64,000 nucleotides of DNA from NCBI RefSeq assembly GCF_024172165.1, contig NZ_JAMZEB010000002.1, positions 4,981,501 through 5,045,500 on the forward strand. Direction: 5' to 3'. The notes under the pieces were generated by a model that saw only the letters and a program-made list of their open reading frames with translations, did not search any database and was not told where the DNA came from. The DNA comes from Nonomuraea thailandensis (GTDB lineage Bacteria > Actinomycetota > Actinomycetes > Streptosporangiales > Streptosporangiaceae). A program made the translations under genes and the position numbers. Below, piece after piece: positions 8,701 to 17,525 of this stretch (positions are counted from its first letter, which is position 1; each line of letters starts with the position of its first letter).

Positions 8701-9739
8701 GTGCCGCCGCGGTGGCTGCGGCACGCGCCGCCCGGTTCGCCGCAGCCGCAGCCTGAACGGCCACCTGCGCCGCCTCAGCCGCCTGCTCCGCCGCCCTGGC
8801 CGCCCGCTTGGCCTGCGCCTTCGCCTCAGCCATGTTGTCGCGTGCCTCCGCGGTCGCGGCAGCGGCCTCCGCCGCCGACCGGCGCGCCGCGGCTGCGGAG
8901 TCCCTGGCGCGATCGGCCTCGCTCGTGGCGTTGGCGGTCTCCTGCTCCGCCAGCGCCTTGGCCTCCTTCGCCTGGCCCAGCAGGTCTTCTAGAGTCGCGG
9001 TCTCCTCGTCCCGCGCCGAGGCCACGGCCCAGCCGTAGGAGAGGAATGCCTCCAGCGCCTCCGGCGCACCTGCGTCCAGTGCCTTCTGGCCCGCGGCGCG
9101 GACTTGCGGGCCACCTGTGGCTATGGCCTGGTTGATCCGCAGCCGCTGGTCGGTGTTCCACTGCGCCTGCCAGCCGGACTCCAGGAACCTCCGCATCTCC
9201 TCGGCGGTCCCGGAGTCCAGTACGGCCTGCGCCGCCTGCTTGACCTGATCGCCGCCGGAGGCCATCAGCTGGTTCACCGACACCCGGGTGTCGATGTCCG
9301 ACGGGCCCTGCCAACCGCTCTTCAGGAACGTGGGGATCGCGTTCTGGTCACCTGCGACGTCCGCGTCCAGGGCGGCCTGAGCCTTCGCGCGCAGGGCGGG
9401 ACCACCGTTACTGATGACCCGCGCAAGATTCTCCCGCTGATCGAGACGCTGGGCCTGGGCCCATCCGCCATCCAGAAACGCGCTGACCTGAGCGTCCGAA
9501 CCCAGCAACGCGGCCTCGGCAGCTAATCGGACCTGCGGACCACCCTCCTGCCAGGCCGACACCACGAGGGGGCGATCAGCGGGAACCGTCCCCTGGGCAT
9601 ACGCCGGCGGCGCGTGCAGCAGGCTGGCAAGCACAGCCAGGACCGTGCATGTCGCGATCACCGCCTGCCACCGTATGGGTATCCGCGCACACACATTCAG
9701 CTGCACCGCAGCCTCCATCACCGCTCGAAAGTTTCGCAT
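5789..9739 (-). CDS. Secreted ALF-repeat polymorphic toxin, ADP-ribosyl cyclase-like C-terminus
   Basis: Very large exported protein. The start is uncertain: in-frame starts lie at 9820, 9739 and 9718, and 9739 fits best before the signal peptide (RIPIRWQAVIATC... to PPAYA). The N-terminal part has ALF-type short repeats (x-FL-x-x-GW ... x-R-x-x-x-NQ-x-x-A-x-GG). A very long Ala-rich coiled-coil follows, then a second ALF block, another Ala-rich helix region, a hydrophobic segment near GWMPAIVGCQVTLVCGAAL, and the toxin domain. In the last 140 residues FFWSGR, TSLEML, DAWTQIS and TTEFPAL reproduce in order the W, E, W, E active-site pattern of ADP-ribosyl cyclase/CD38 NAD glycohydrolases. The family link is my inference from that pattern. 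A PHO-box-like repeat lies upstream. Confidence 0.8.
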   Translation of the reverse strand: MRNFRAVMEAAVQLNVCARIPIRWQAVIATCTVLAVLASLLHAPPAYAQGTVPADRPLVVSAWQEGGPQVRLAAEAALLGSDAQVSAFLDGGWAQAQRLDQRENLARVISNGGPALRAKAQAALDADVAGDQNAIPTFLKSGWQGPSDIDTRVSVNQLMASGGDQVKQAAQAVLDSGTAEEMRRFLESGWQAQWNTDQRLRINQAIATGGPQVRAAGQKALDAGAPEALEAFLSYGWAVASARDEETATLEDLLGQAKEAKALAEQETANATSEADRARDSAAAARRSAAEAAAATAEARDNMAEAKAQAKRAARAAEQAAEAAQVAVQAAAAANRAARAAATAAARAAQMASKANQKASEAYQHAAAAAVDATFAENARQAAQAAQRIARETDEFAELVNLALTAVRANSHAVTAATAAAENALAAAAANDEAVRYANAAGADAQEAVAAAARARANAERAARAARAAQKYLQTAIDAAIKARDAAIKAAANARAAAVAALEAAEHAGDAAKAAERATEYANLATTAAQQALDTATQAVAVYDAARVADAERLAVARDEGLETARTANVAYERQQRAADWDVDQAAKRDAETNRLIAVVLDPATERAAAVAAARKVALNLAGGQSAWTKQAALGALGGADDLVLEFVRAGLARAEAQDNRIAVTKLSVTDNAALETAAMNALAGSDQTVATFLRTQSYPGRYTADRLKVNQILAAAKTAGDVVLAQRAEQALEADTPQALRDFLDTGQYTAAVIGERVRVNQILASPDSGPEVKAAAQIALEGPAPGLRQFLSTGRFTAAERDHETAVHLAVVAGLLTKISQAAESAVESALEAQAVAARARDDAALAASYAQQAIDSAQRAAGYAQQARVHADRAAASVEKAAAAVKTAVGAATKARTSAHSALRSATWAIASHAMAVDAANSATRAARLAYNSAINAGQSADAAARAADAVSKDYEHAAGVEIAKCDFEYNRDDYARLEDAYGLAEGQFYRDCIYNILGDPEELATRVYLNSAFCDIYPQDSQSYENCIASTSAPGFEAIQEYNLTFEALRYALTMFEVGWMPAIVGCQVTLVCGAALTIATVGVEIYRFVQGDQSLAKTLLNLGTIGLESLAGYGIGKLLSSGFRALKRAFAASKTGTSAISEIRRGLLQTEQKLVLAHVRAMLASEYPTVRDTAFFWSGRTQIAPDKYVYAGPDLVAEIAKAKGGTSLEMLMDSRGIPQAQIPKELEWDPWEMPWDAIQDQVNDAWTQISLNYARNASGVVRVVHGTSLRPGNVWETTEFPALKANPNVTKIIKITIVDATTRTEEVIFER

Positions 9740-9898
9740 ACGGGAAGCGCTGACGAGGCGAATCCGGTTCACCCTCCATTCAGCACAGCGGAGTGTCACA
9801 CGCTGCTCGAATGCCGGCAATCCCAGACATGATCGGATATACCACCGGCATACCGGGCTTCTCTAGCCTCGTTCCATATCCGCAGAGGCGCGAGCAAC

Positions 9899-9917
9899 GT
9901 GAACGGGTCGTGAACCC
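9899..9917 (-). promoter_or_regulatory. PHO-box-like 11-bp direct repeat
   Basis: On the minus strand two GTTCAC units start 11 bp apart (on the plus strand GTGAAC at 9899-9904 and 9910-9915). This matches the 11-nt direct-repeat units bound by PhoP in Streptomyces, as I recall the consensus. It sits between the toxin gene on the minus strand and the exported VCBS protein on the plus strand, so it could act on either. The orientation of the GTTCAC units favours the toxin gene. Confidence 0.5.
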
Positions 9918-9976
9918 TTCAAGCGTTAGCAGGCCTATCGGAACTTCCGCACAGGCAACATCGGAGGTTTGTGGTC

Positions 9977-12559
9977 ATGAAGTTATCCCCACGCTGGGTG
10001 ACGCTGGGCGTCACCACAGCGATGGCAGCGTCCTTATCGGTAGCTGCCTGGCCGGCGGCGGCCGGCGCGTCTGCGATCTCGCTCCCGTCACTGGTAGACA
10101 ACGGCGTCTATCCCTACCCTGGTGCGGCGGAGATCCTGGAGGCGCAAAACGTCAGGCTGATCTCCGGCGACGGCCACATCCTGTTGGCCGACTGCGCCAC
10201 GCCGGTGCAGGGTGACATCGGCCTGCTAAAGATCCGAACCACCGACGAGGCCATCGGCGCCGACGGAATCGGCCGTGTCTGCTTCCGAGTAGCCGCCAAC
10301 TCCGGCGTACTGAACCTCGAAGTTCCCGGCGTGTACGAGATCCGCGGGGACGGCCTACGCGAGGGCACCGGCCACCAAGTGACCGCCAAACTACGCAACG
10401 ACGACGGCGAAAGCCTCACCGTCAACGTAGACCCTGACGGGTACACCCAAGTCGGCGAGGGCACCGACCCGACCGCCTCCCCCACCATGCTGCTGCAGCT
10501 GCGCGCCGGCACCGGCCCCGCGCCCGGCACCGGAGCACAGGCGGCAGTCGGCAAACTCGCCGGCGACGGCCGCGAGTGCACCGCGACGCTGGTCGCGCCG
10601 AGCTGGGTGCTGGGCGCCGCGAGCTGCCTGGCCCCCGACCCGAACCAGCCCCAGCTCGCCGAAGGCGCGCCGGCCGGCGCGACCCATGTCGCGTTCCCCG
10701 GAAAGGCCGGCATCAAGGTCGACTGGCTGAGCCCGCGCCCCGGCCGCGACGTGGTCCTGGCCCGGCTGGCCGCCCCGGTCGAAGGGATCACCCCGATCCC
10801 GCTGGCCACCACCGCCCCCACCGGTGTCGAACTGTCCACGGTCGGCTACAGCCGCGCCGGGGTGACCGCCACCGATTGGACCAACGACCAGCAGCGCACC
10901 GCGCAGGTCACTTTCACGGCCGCGACCGCCACGACGCTGACCACCGCGACCGGCCCGCTCGTGTGCAGCGGGATGGCCGGTGCACCCGTACTCAACGGCG
11001 GCAAGCTCGCCGCCGTGCTCAGCCAGGCGGGCCAGGCCGGATGCCCCGACCCCGCCGGGAGCGACAGCTCCCTCACCGCCGCCCGCGCTGACGATCTGAC
11101 GACCTGGGTCAACGCCATCACCACCGCCGCGGCGGACCACACCTGGACCCTGGCCGACCTGCCCGCCACGGCTACGTCGGGCACCGCGGTCGGCACCGTC
11201 GCCGACAGCGCCTTCACCGGAACAGGCCTCCCGCTGACCGCCACCGCCGGCGCGACCTGGAAGACCGGCGACACCTACAGCCCGGCCATCGCGTTCGACC
11301 GCACCACCGGAACGCTCGCGGCCGGCGGCCTCGCCGTCGTCACCGACGCCGACTTCAGCCTCAGCGCCTGGGCCAAACCCACCATCCAGGGCACTTACTC
11401 GCCCCCCTCCACCGCCGGTGGCACCGTACTTTCCCAGGACGGCGTCAACACCGCCGGCTTCAAGCTCTGGATCCAGAACGGGGCCTGGCACTTCGCCATG
11501 AGCCAGTCGGACGTGGCCAGTCCCGTCTGGGACACCGCCGTCGCGCCCGCGGGCAGCGCTGCGCTGGGTGTCTGGTCACAGGTCACCGTGACCTACAAAG
11601 CCGCCTCCGGCCTGGTGATCCTCTGGGTCAACGGCCAGAACGTCGCCAGTGTCCGGCACACAACGAAGTGGAAGGCCACCGGCGCGCTGCGCGTAGGCGC
11701 GCACAAGACCGGCGCCGCGAGCCTCGGCGGCTACTTCAGCGGTGTGCTGTCCACGGTCCAGACCTGGAACAGGGTCTCGCTGACGCCCGCCAAGAACAAC
11801 CACGACTTCGACGGAGACGGCCGCAACGATCTCATTCTCACCGACAGCGCCGGTGACCTGTGGATGTATCCGAACCAGAGCAGTTCGGGAGAGAACACGG
11901 TCAGCGTCAGCAACCGGGTCAAGATCGGCAGCGGTTGGGGCATGGGATGGGTCGTCGTTGACTGGGACGGGGACGGCCTGGCCGACCTCCTCAGGTCTGG
12001 CTCCGACGGCGTTCTGTGGATGTATCCCAACAAGGGCGGATATCTGACCAGCAGTAGCAGAGATGATGTCGGCTCCGGCTGGGAGAAATACACCTTCACC
12101 GCGGGCAACGCCAACAGCAACCCGCGCGCCGACCTGTTCGCCATCCACAACGCCAACGGCACGCTGTTCCACTACCCGGACGGGGCAGCGGGTGCCACCA
12201 GGATCCAGATCGGCAGCAGCGGCTGGACCGGCTACCGCACCTTCCCCTTCGATTTCAACGGCGACAACCGCACCGACATCATGGCCATCGACCGCAACGG
12301 TGACCTCTGGTTCTATCCCAACACGAGCCAGAGCGGCATCACCCTCGGCGCCCGCACCCACGCTGGCAGCGGCTGGACCAACTACAAGGTCGCGGCCATG
12401 GATCTGAGCGGTGATGGCAAGACCGACCTGGTCGCCGTCAGCGGGAACCGCGATCTGTGGGTCTATCCCGGACTGGGTAACGGTCGCTTCGGCACCCGGT
12501 ACCAGCCGCGCTCCGGTGGGGTCATCGTCCCTGAATGGGTCGTCACCGCCGTCGGCTGA
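9977..12559 (+). CDS. Exported trypsin-fold pseudoprotease with LamG and VCBS/FG-GAP repeats
   Basis: ATG 9977 is preferred over GTG 9971 because GGAGG sits 9 nt before it. The protein of about 860 residues has a Sec signal peptide (to AAAGASA). A region of about residues 170-385 is laid out like a chymotrypsin-fold peptidase. Where family members have TAAHC it reads LGAASC, and where they have GDSGGP it reads GMAGAP, so the catalytic His and Ser are both replaced; the Asp region GRDVVLARL remains. A LamG/concanavalin-like domain follows (about 440-600). Then come five or so FG-GAP/VCBS repeats with Ca-binding DFDGDGRNDL-type loops and recurring LWxYPN. It is likely a cell-surface or secreted binding protein rather than an enzyme. 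A strong hairpin follows the stop. Confidence 0.8.
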   Translation: MKLSPRWVTLGVTTAMAASLSVAAWPAAAGASAISLPSLVDNGVYPYPGAAEILEAQNVRLISGDGHILLADCATPVQGDIGLLKIRTTDEAIGADGIGRVCFRVAANSGVLNLEVPGVYEIRGDGLREGTGHQVTAKLRNDDGESLTVNVDPDGYTQVGEGTDPTASPTMLLQLRAGTGPAPGTGAQAAVGKLAGDGRECTATLVAPSWVLGAASCLAPDPNQPQLAEGAPAGATHVAFPGKAGIKVDWLSPRPGRDVVLARLAAPVEGITPIPLATTAPTGVELSTVGYSRAGVTATDWTNDQQRTAQVTFTAATATTLTTATGPLVCSGMAGAPVLNGGKLAAVLSQAGQAGCPDPAGSDSSLTAARADDLTTWVNAITTAAADHTWTLADLPATATSGTAVGTVADSAFTGTGLPLTATAGATWKTGDTYSPAIAFDRTTGTLAAGGLAVVTDADFSLSAWAKPTIQGTYSPPSTAGGTVLSQDGVNTAGFKLWIQNGAWHFAMSQSDVASPVWDTAVAPAGSAALGVWSQVTVTYKAASGLVILWVNGQNVASVRHTTKWKATGALRVGAHKTGAASLGGYFSGVLSTVQTWNRVSLTPAKNNHDFDGDGRNDLILTDSAGDLWMYPNQSSSGENTVSVSNRVKIGSGWGMGWVVVDWDGDGLADLLRSGSDGVLWMYPNKGGYLTSSSRDDVGSGWEKYTFTAGNANSNPRADLFAIHNANGTLFHYPDGAAGATRIQIGSSGWTGYRTFPFDFNGDNRTDIMAIDRNGDLWFYPNTSQSGITLGARTHAGSGWTNYKVAAMDLSGDGKTDLVAVSGNRDLWVYPGLGNGRFGTRYQPRSGGVIVPEWVVTAVG

Positions 12560-12610
12560 CATGTGGCGGGTTGGACGCAGGTGTTCAGCCCACTGGTCGT
12601 GATCATCGCA

Positions 12611-12652
12611 CCGGCCATGCTGTCTTCCTGCCGCACGGGACAGCATGGCCGG
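12611..12652. terminator. Long perfect hairpin downstream of the VCBS protein gene
   Basis: CCGGCCATGCTGTC and its exact reverse complement form a 14-bp stem around a 14-nt loop, 51 nt after the stop at 12559. There is no U-run. It is the most stable structure in the stretch and lies between two convergent transcription units. It could also be debris of an insertion-sequence end. Confidence 0.5.
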
Positions 12653-12845
12653 CCGCTGCGTCGCCCAAGACAAGGCCAGGTCAAAGGGGGCGACCTCGAA
12701 GAACAGAACCGGCCAGGGCCGAAGCGGGCACAGAAGAGGACAAACGGCGATGCCTTCGGCGCCGCTGGAAACTGCGGCTGAAGTCCGCCCTGCTCGGTCG
12801 TTCCCGGGGCGGGCAACGAGCAAGATCCATCGAAGCCGTCAAGAA

Positions 12846-13806
12846 TCAAGGTGGCGATTCGTCTGCGTGGGCTCTCGCGAAGGTGAGGACATCATCGGCG
12901 GTGTTGAAGCGCCGAGCGCTTGGTGTCACCCAGTAGCCATGCTGGTCGAGCAGGGGCTGGACGTCGTCGATGGCGTTGCGGATGGTGCCGCGGCTGATGC
13001 CGAACAGGTCGGCCAGGGATTGTTGATCGCATTGTTGGCGTCCAGCCAGCACGGTGGCCAGGATCCGATCAGCGTCGGTGATCTTCTGTGTGAAGACGCC
13101 GCGCCGGCTTCCGGGGCGTGGGGCGCCGCCGCGTCGACGGTGACGGCGTTGTTCGATGACGGCCTGGTAGGGGACGGCGAGCCGTTGGAGGAGGTCGTGG
13201 AAGGCTTCGCGGGGCATTCCGGTCAGCTCTGAATGAGACAGGGCCTGCGATAGATGCGTCTGCTCGGTGACCTCTCCCTGTTCCAGCCATTGACGCAGGT
13301 CCTGGACGCGAGAGAAGTAGTGCGTGGACTGCGGAACAGCGATCTTATGTTCGTCCAAGAGGGGGCGGGTTTCCCTCACTGCCTCTCCGATAGTGACCGG
13401 GTTGGTGCCCAGCAGGTCGGCCAGGGCCTTCTGTGGACAAACCCCTCGCAGATAGACGAGGGTGACCAGGACGCGGTCGGCGTCACTGAGCAGGGGGCGG
13501 TGGTGGGTGCCGAGGGCTGGGCTCGGATCGGTGCCGTCGTTCGAGGCGGTGGCCATGTGTTGACCGTCCGGACCAGATAAGGCGGTCCACACCGCCGCCG
13601 CATGGCCGCGCAACACGACCGGTTCGCCTTTCGTCGTGAGATCCCAGACCTTGAGAGTGTGGTCCATCCGGCCGGTGCTGGCGACCTCGCGGCCGTCCGG
13701 GCTGAAGGCGACGCCGACGCCGTCTCCCTTGTGACCGCGCAGGATCATCGGCCCCGACCTCGGTCGCGTCCCGGATGCGGGCGGTGCCGTCCTCCCCCGC
13801 GCTCAT
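12846..13806 (-). pseudogene. WD40 fragment fused to transposase-like HTH repeats
   Basis: Reading from 13806, one frame gives a WD40 blade start (SAGEDGTARIRD). A frameshift follows and the other frame (from 13748) continues ILRGHKGDGVGVAFSPDG and HTLKVWDL, typical WD40 blades. After about residue 70 the same frame turns abruptly into two copies of a helix-turn-helix module (SDADRVLVTLVYLRG..., TDADRILATVLAGRQ..., each ending LLDxHG). This module resembles the C-terminal part of ISAzo13-type transposases. The open frame is therefore a chimera made when a transposase segment joined a decayed WD40 gene, and is probably not a working protein. Confidence 0.5.
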
Positions 13807-13948
13807 CAGTCCGGACGCGCTCGAAGCCGCTCTCCGCTGACCCCTTGGAGGGGGTCTTCAATCCTCTACCGTCGCGAATCACATGCGAAGATCAGCCGAG
13901 CGTGAACGTCCTGGCGCGGGTACGGCGCCGGCTGGGAGGGTGGACCTC

Positions 13949-14311
13949 ATGATGGAGGACTTGCGGGACGCCGAGCGCCGGCTCCAGGCCGCGCAGCTCG
14001 CTGGAGATGTCGAGGCGCTGGATCGGCTGCTGGATGATCGGCTGATCTTTACCTTCGGTGCGAACGTTGCGACCAAGGCGGACGACCTGGAGCTGCACCG
14101 CACTCGGGCGCAGGTGGTGACGAGAGTGGCCGAGGAGGAGCTGACCGTGCTCGCCGATGGGCGCACCGGGGTGACGTGGTTTCTCGGCACCGTCGAAGGG
14201 ACCGTCTCCGGTGCGCCGTTCGCGGCCAGGATGCGCTACACCCGTACTTGGATATACGGCGAGACGCACGGCTGGCGAATCATCGCCGTGCACGCCAGCA
14301 CGACCGATTGA
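13949..14311 (+). CDS. NTF2-like/SnoaL-type (DUF4440) small protein
   Basis: The start ATG 13949 has GGGAGGG 9 nt upstream. The 120-residue product has the cone-like NTF2 pattern: an N-terminal helix pair (EDLRDAERRLQAAQLAGD, LDRLLDDRLIF) and then beta strands ending in WRIIAVHAS. Members of this superfamily are small cytoplasmic enzymes or ligand-binding proteins. No catalytic residue can be named here. It is a stand-alone gene between transposon debris. Confidence 0.8.
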   Translation: MMEDLRDAERRLQAAQLAGDVEALDRLLDDRLIFTFGANVATKADDLELHRTRAQVVTRVAEEELTVLADGRTGVTWFLGTVEGTVSGAPFAARMRYTRTWIYGETHGWRIIAVHASTTD

Positions 14312-14519
14312 CATAGCCGACACGTTGTCCGACGACGACCAGCCAGCCGGATGGTCGCCGGACCGCCCCCGGGGGCAGGCCGACGCTGGAAGCCAGGCTG
14401 TCCCGGCAAGATCAAGGACTGGATCTTGGTATCCCAGCTCCGGCCCATGCACAAAAGGATCAAAGCCTAGAGGGATCACTCAGCGACGTTCAGTGCGCTG
14501 AACCCACGAGGCAAACAGG

Positions 14520-14860
14520 CCTGAAGATGCCGAACCCGTGAAGTTCTTCGAGCAGGAGGGCCGCTTCCCGCGGCACGTGGGTGAGCTGCCCAAGGCCGCG
14601 GTGGATTACGTGGCTGGCCAGGTGAAGGTCGAGCCGGCGTTGCTGGCGGCGCACGACTGGTCGGGCCGATCGATCGAGCGGCATCGGGCTCAGGTGCGGG
14701 ACGTGCTGGGGTTCCGGGAATCGACTCGGGCGGATGAGGACGTGCTGGCCGAGTGGCTGGCGGACGAGATCTGCCCGATGGTGTTCACGGACGAAGGGCT
14801 GCGGACGGCGCTGCTGGCCCGCTGTCGGACGTTGAAGATCGAAGGTGGCGCTCGCGCCGG
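14520..14860 (+). mobile_element. N-terminal fragment of a Tn3-family transposase
   Basis: The frame encodes KFFEQEGRFPRHVGELPKAA, then YVAGQVKV, HDWSGRSIERHRAQVRD and LADEICP...LLARCR. This resembles the N-terminal DNA-binding region of actinobacterial Tn3 transposases (DUF4158 type). The true N-terminus and the whole catalytic part are missing. It belongs to a different subfamily from the Tn3 fragment at 23983-24576. Confidence 0.6.
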
Positions 14861-15194
14861 CCCGGCAGTTCAGAGCGGATGCCCCGCCCTGCCGGGCCAT
14901 CTTCACCATGGTCGAGATGAAGCGCCTCGGCCGCGGCACGGCCGAGCTGACCGCGCACGACCTGGTGCTGAAGATGCTCAGCGGGACCGCTGCCCGGCCT
15001 GCTCGATCCGAGCGGCCAGGCCGGCTGCTGTTCGCCTTCTTCGGAATCGAGTCACCGATGACGACTGACGACCTGCGATCAGCTACCTGGCGGCTGAGGA
15101 CATGTTCGGGAGCGGAGGGCCTTGGAGGGAGGCACCGAGATCGGCCCCGGGGAGCGGCACCCGGATCGGCCCCGGCATTGGCATCGGCCTGGAA
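14861..15194. other. No recognisable gene
   Basis: Short frames here show no family pattern or ribosome binding site. The stretch probably consists of rearranged debris between the Tn3 fragment and the next gene. Confidence 0.5.
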
Positions 15195-16127
15195 TCAGGA
15201 CACCGCCAGGCCCTGCCGCCAGCTCGGATGCGCCGGCCGCCAGCCCAGCTCACGCTTGGCCTTCGCGTTCGACGCGCCCCGAAGCTCGGTCATCAGCACG
15301 ACCCCGGCCTCCCCGGCGGCCAGTCGCCCGACGAATCGCGGCACCCGCATCGGCTTCCTGGCGCCCAGCATCCGGGCCACCTCCGGCAGCCAGTCGGCAA
15401 CCGCGGCGGGATCGTCGTCGACGATGTTGTAGACCCCGCGGGTGCCTCCCTCGACCGCCGCGACCGTCGCCTCCGCCGCGTCAGCGACGTGAACGAACGA
15501 CCACACCCCACCGCCCTTACCAACGACCGGGAACTTACCCCTGCGAATCATCTCGATCTGCTCCGAACCCGGCGCCATCGAAGTGCCCGGTCCGTAGAAC
15601 GCCCCGTACCGAAGCACGATCCCCTCGGTCCAGCCGGCACCCAGCACGGCCTTCTCCAGATGCCCGACAGCAGCGACCATCGAGGCCATCTGGCTGACCG
15701 GCGACGGATCCAGCGGATCCGCCTCGCTCTTCACCGGCCCACCCGTCCGGGCATAGGTGAACGCCCCGTTGCTCTGCGCCACGAACCGCCGAACTCCTAC
15801 CGCGCGCCCAGCCGCGAGTAGATTGTCGGTGCCCTCCATCCGCAGCCGGTTGGTGGCGGCGAAACTGCGATCGAAATTGCGCGTGTCGATGTGATCGATG
15901 GCAGTCAGCTGATGAACGATCACCTCCGGATTCGCCTGCCGCACGGCCGCCTCGACCTGACGGCGATCGAGCGCATCAGCGATGACCGGCACCGCACCCA
16001 GCTTCGACAGCATGGCCTTGTTCGAGGCGTTCCGCGTCATGGCGAAGACCTCGTGCCCCGCACGAACCAGCCGCGGCACCAGCTGCTTGCCCATCGCTCC
16101 GGTCGCCCCTGCCACTAGCACTCTCAT
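15195..16127 (-). CDS. NAD(P)-dependent epimerase/reductase (extended SDR)
   Basis: ATG 16127 has AGGAG 6 nt upstream. The 310-residue protein begins with the Rossmann signature VLVAGATGAMGKQL. It keeps the extended-SDR layout (HQLTAID strand after the third helix, FVAQSNGAF before the catalytic region, LRYGAFYGPG substrate-loop start). The usual YxxxK is not obvious, so it is closer to atypical or NmrA-like SDRs. It probably acts on an NAD(P)-linked small-molecule step in the cytoplasm. It stands alone with no operon partner. Confidence 0.8.
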   Translation of the reverse strand: MRVLVAGATGAMGKQLVPRLVRAGHEVFAMTRNASNKAMLSKLGAVPVIADALDRRQVEAAVRQANPEVIVHQLTAIDHIDTRNFDRSFAATNRLRMEGTDNLLAAGRAVGVRRFVAQSNGAFTYARTGGPVKSEADPLDPSPVSQMASMVAAVGHLEKAVLGAGWTEGIVLRYGAFYGPGTSMAPGSEQIEMIRRGKFPVVGKGGGVWSFVHVADAAEATVAAVEGGTRGVYNIVDDDPAAVADWLPEVARMLGARKPMRVPRFVGRLAAGEAGVVLMTELRGASNAKAKRELGWRPAHPSWRQGLAVS

Positions 16128-16548
16128 GGTCAGCTCCTGATTCAGACGCTCTTCCCCTCGCGACGAGCCGGCGGGCGCCGACTGTCGCAATTTCCTTAGT
16201 CAGAACGCTACGGATGCCACCTCTCCGGAGGTATCGGACGTCTGCCTTAAGCACTGAAGCCAGGACGCGGGGCTTGAGCAACAATCGAACGGCCGGTCAC
16301 GTCAAGGAGCCCGGCGGACGCCTCTATCGTGACTGGCCGTTCTGATGCGGGTGGTCATGGGATGGCTGGTAGAGCCCCCAGTCAGTCGATGAGGTCACGG
16401 TGCGGCGGAAGTAGCGGCAGCGGTTCCAGCTCCGCGAGGGTCCTGCGTCAGTCGGCGGTCTCGTCTGCGTCCATGTCGGCCCAGTTCTGGGCGGCGGACT
16501 TGCCGGCGTACTCGGCGGTCTCGGCGCCACGGTGGCCGCCGGAGGTGG
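16128..16548. other. Intergenic stretch without a clear gene
   Basis: I see no supported coding frame. The first part holds the promoter region of the minus-strand SDR; the rest shows no repeat or RNA gene that I can recognise. Confidence 0.5.
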
Positions 16549-16798
16549 TCAGGGGGTGACGAAGCGGAAGGACGTGTAGATGAAGGTGACGGTGCTGCCG
16601 GGGGCAGTGGGTTGCCGAGCAGGGCGCAGGTGAGGTCGGTGTAGAAGATGGCGGTGGCGTCAATCTGGTTGCTGGGCGCTGGTGGCCAGGGTGGAGGGCA
16701 GGTGGCAGGAGCCGATCTGCGCGGCCGCGCTGATGAGGACGGCAGTGGCCGCCAGCGTGGTGGCGGCTGTGCGAGCGGTGCGCTACATGGAAGCTTCC
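16549..16798 (-). pseudogene. Decayed small secreted protein
   Basis: The ATG at 16798 is preceded by AGGA but followed at once by a TAG codon. Beyond it the frame reads RTARTAATTLAATAVLISAA, a typical signal peptide. The protein then continues in a second frame (IDATAIFYTDLTCALLGNP) and finishes in a third (GSTVTFIYTSFRFVTP, stop 16549). A nonsense codon and two frameshifts make it a pseudogene of a secreted protein of about 80 residues. The family is unknown. Confidence 0.45.
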
Positions 16799-17024
16799 TG
16801 TCAGCGGGGGGCGAAGGGGGGGTCACGGCCACCGACGTGGTGGAGGAATCGATCTCCGTGATGCCGTTTGCGCAGGCCGAGCGGTCAGCGTCTGCGGCAG
16901 TGGCGCGGGGTGGGTGTACGCCTTCATAGGCGTCCAGCTGGTGGTTCACGCACACCGCGCGGGACCTGGTCCCGGCGTGCACGGCACGCCCTGCACACGC
17001 GCGCAAATACAGGAGACGGCCTGG

Positions 17025-17267
17025 TCACGTCTCAGACGCTCTGCTAAACGGCGGGGATTGTCCTTCGGCGGCCCGGCTTCCCCGCTGTCCGCTCTCACTG
17101 CCGGTCTCACGCTTCGCCACGAGCGCGTACGAGAGGGCGACCCCGAGACACAGGGACAGGGAGATGCCGAGCAGGAGGTTGTCCAGCGTGACACCCAGTC
17201 CCATGCCGATCGCGATGCCGGCCCACATTCCGGCGGTCCTGTGGGGCGAGTTCTTGCTGTTCGTCAT
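17025..17267 (-). CDS. Small two-helix membrane protein
   Basis: The 80-residue product has two hydrophobic segments (AGMWAGIAIGMGLGVTL and LLLGISLSLCLGVALSYAL) and a charged C-terminal tail, the profile of small actinobacterial membrane proteins of unknown role. The ribosome binding site GAAGA before ATG 17267 is weak. No partner gene is evident. Confidence 0.55.
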   Translation of the reverse strand: MTNSKNSPHRTAGMWAGIAIGMGLGVTLDNLLLGISLSLCLGVALSYALVAKRETGSESGQRGSRAAEGQSPPFSRASET

Positions 17268-17374
17268 GGTTCGATCTTCGGGCAGGAGCGCGTACCGGCG
17301 TAGACGCCGCAGTCACGGGTCCGGCATGACAGCTGTCACCATCAAGGCCCCCCACCACCAGTGCCGGATCTGCC

Positions 17375-17525
17375 ATGAGGGCCCGGAGCTACGACGACGC
17401 CATGCTGTCCGTGCCTCTGCACCTACGCGAGCAGAACCTCAGCCTCCGCGACATCGCCGCCCGCCTCGTCATCACCAAAGGCAAGAAGAAGGGCCGGCAC
17501 CCGTCCCCGGCCAGGCTGGGGTCAG
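17375..17525 (+). mobile_element. Recombinase (serine integrase type) fragment
   Basis: The frame encodes LREQNLSLRDIAARLVITKGKK and then KGRHPSPA, which resembles the helix-turn-helix linker seen in actinobacterial recombinases. Only about 45 residues remain and the frame then enters an unrelated reversed fragment. Confidence 0.4.

Noticed and set aside
6860..8992. A 710-codon open frame on the plus strand
   Set aside because: It is the antisense shadow of the Ala-rich coiled-coil of the toxin gene; high GC content keeps the opposite frame open.
11576..12823. A 415-codon minus-strand frame opposite the VCBS repeats
   Set aside because: It mirrors the repeat region of the plus-strand gene, has no ribosome binding site and shows no family pattern.
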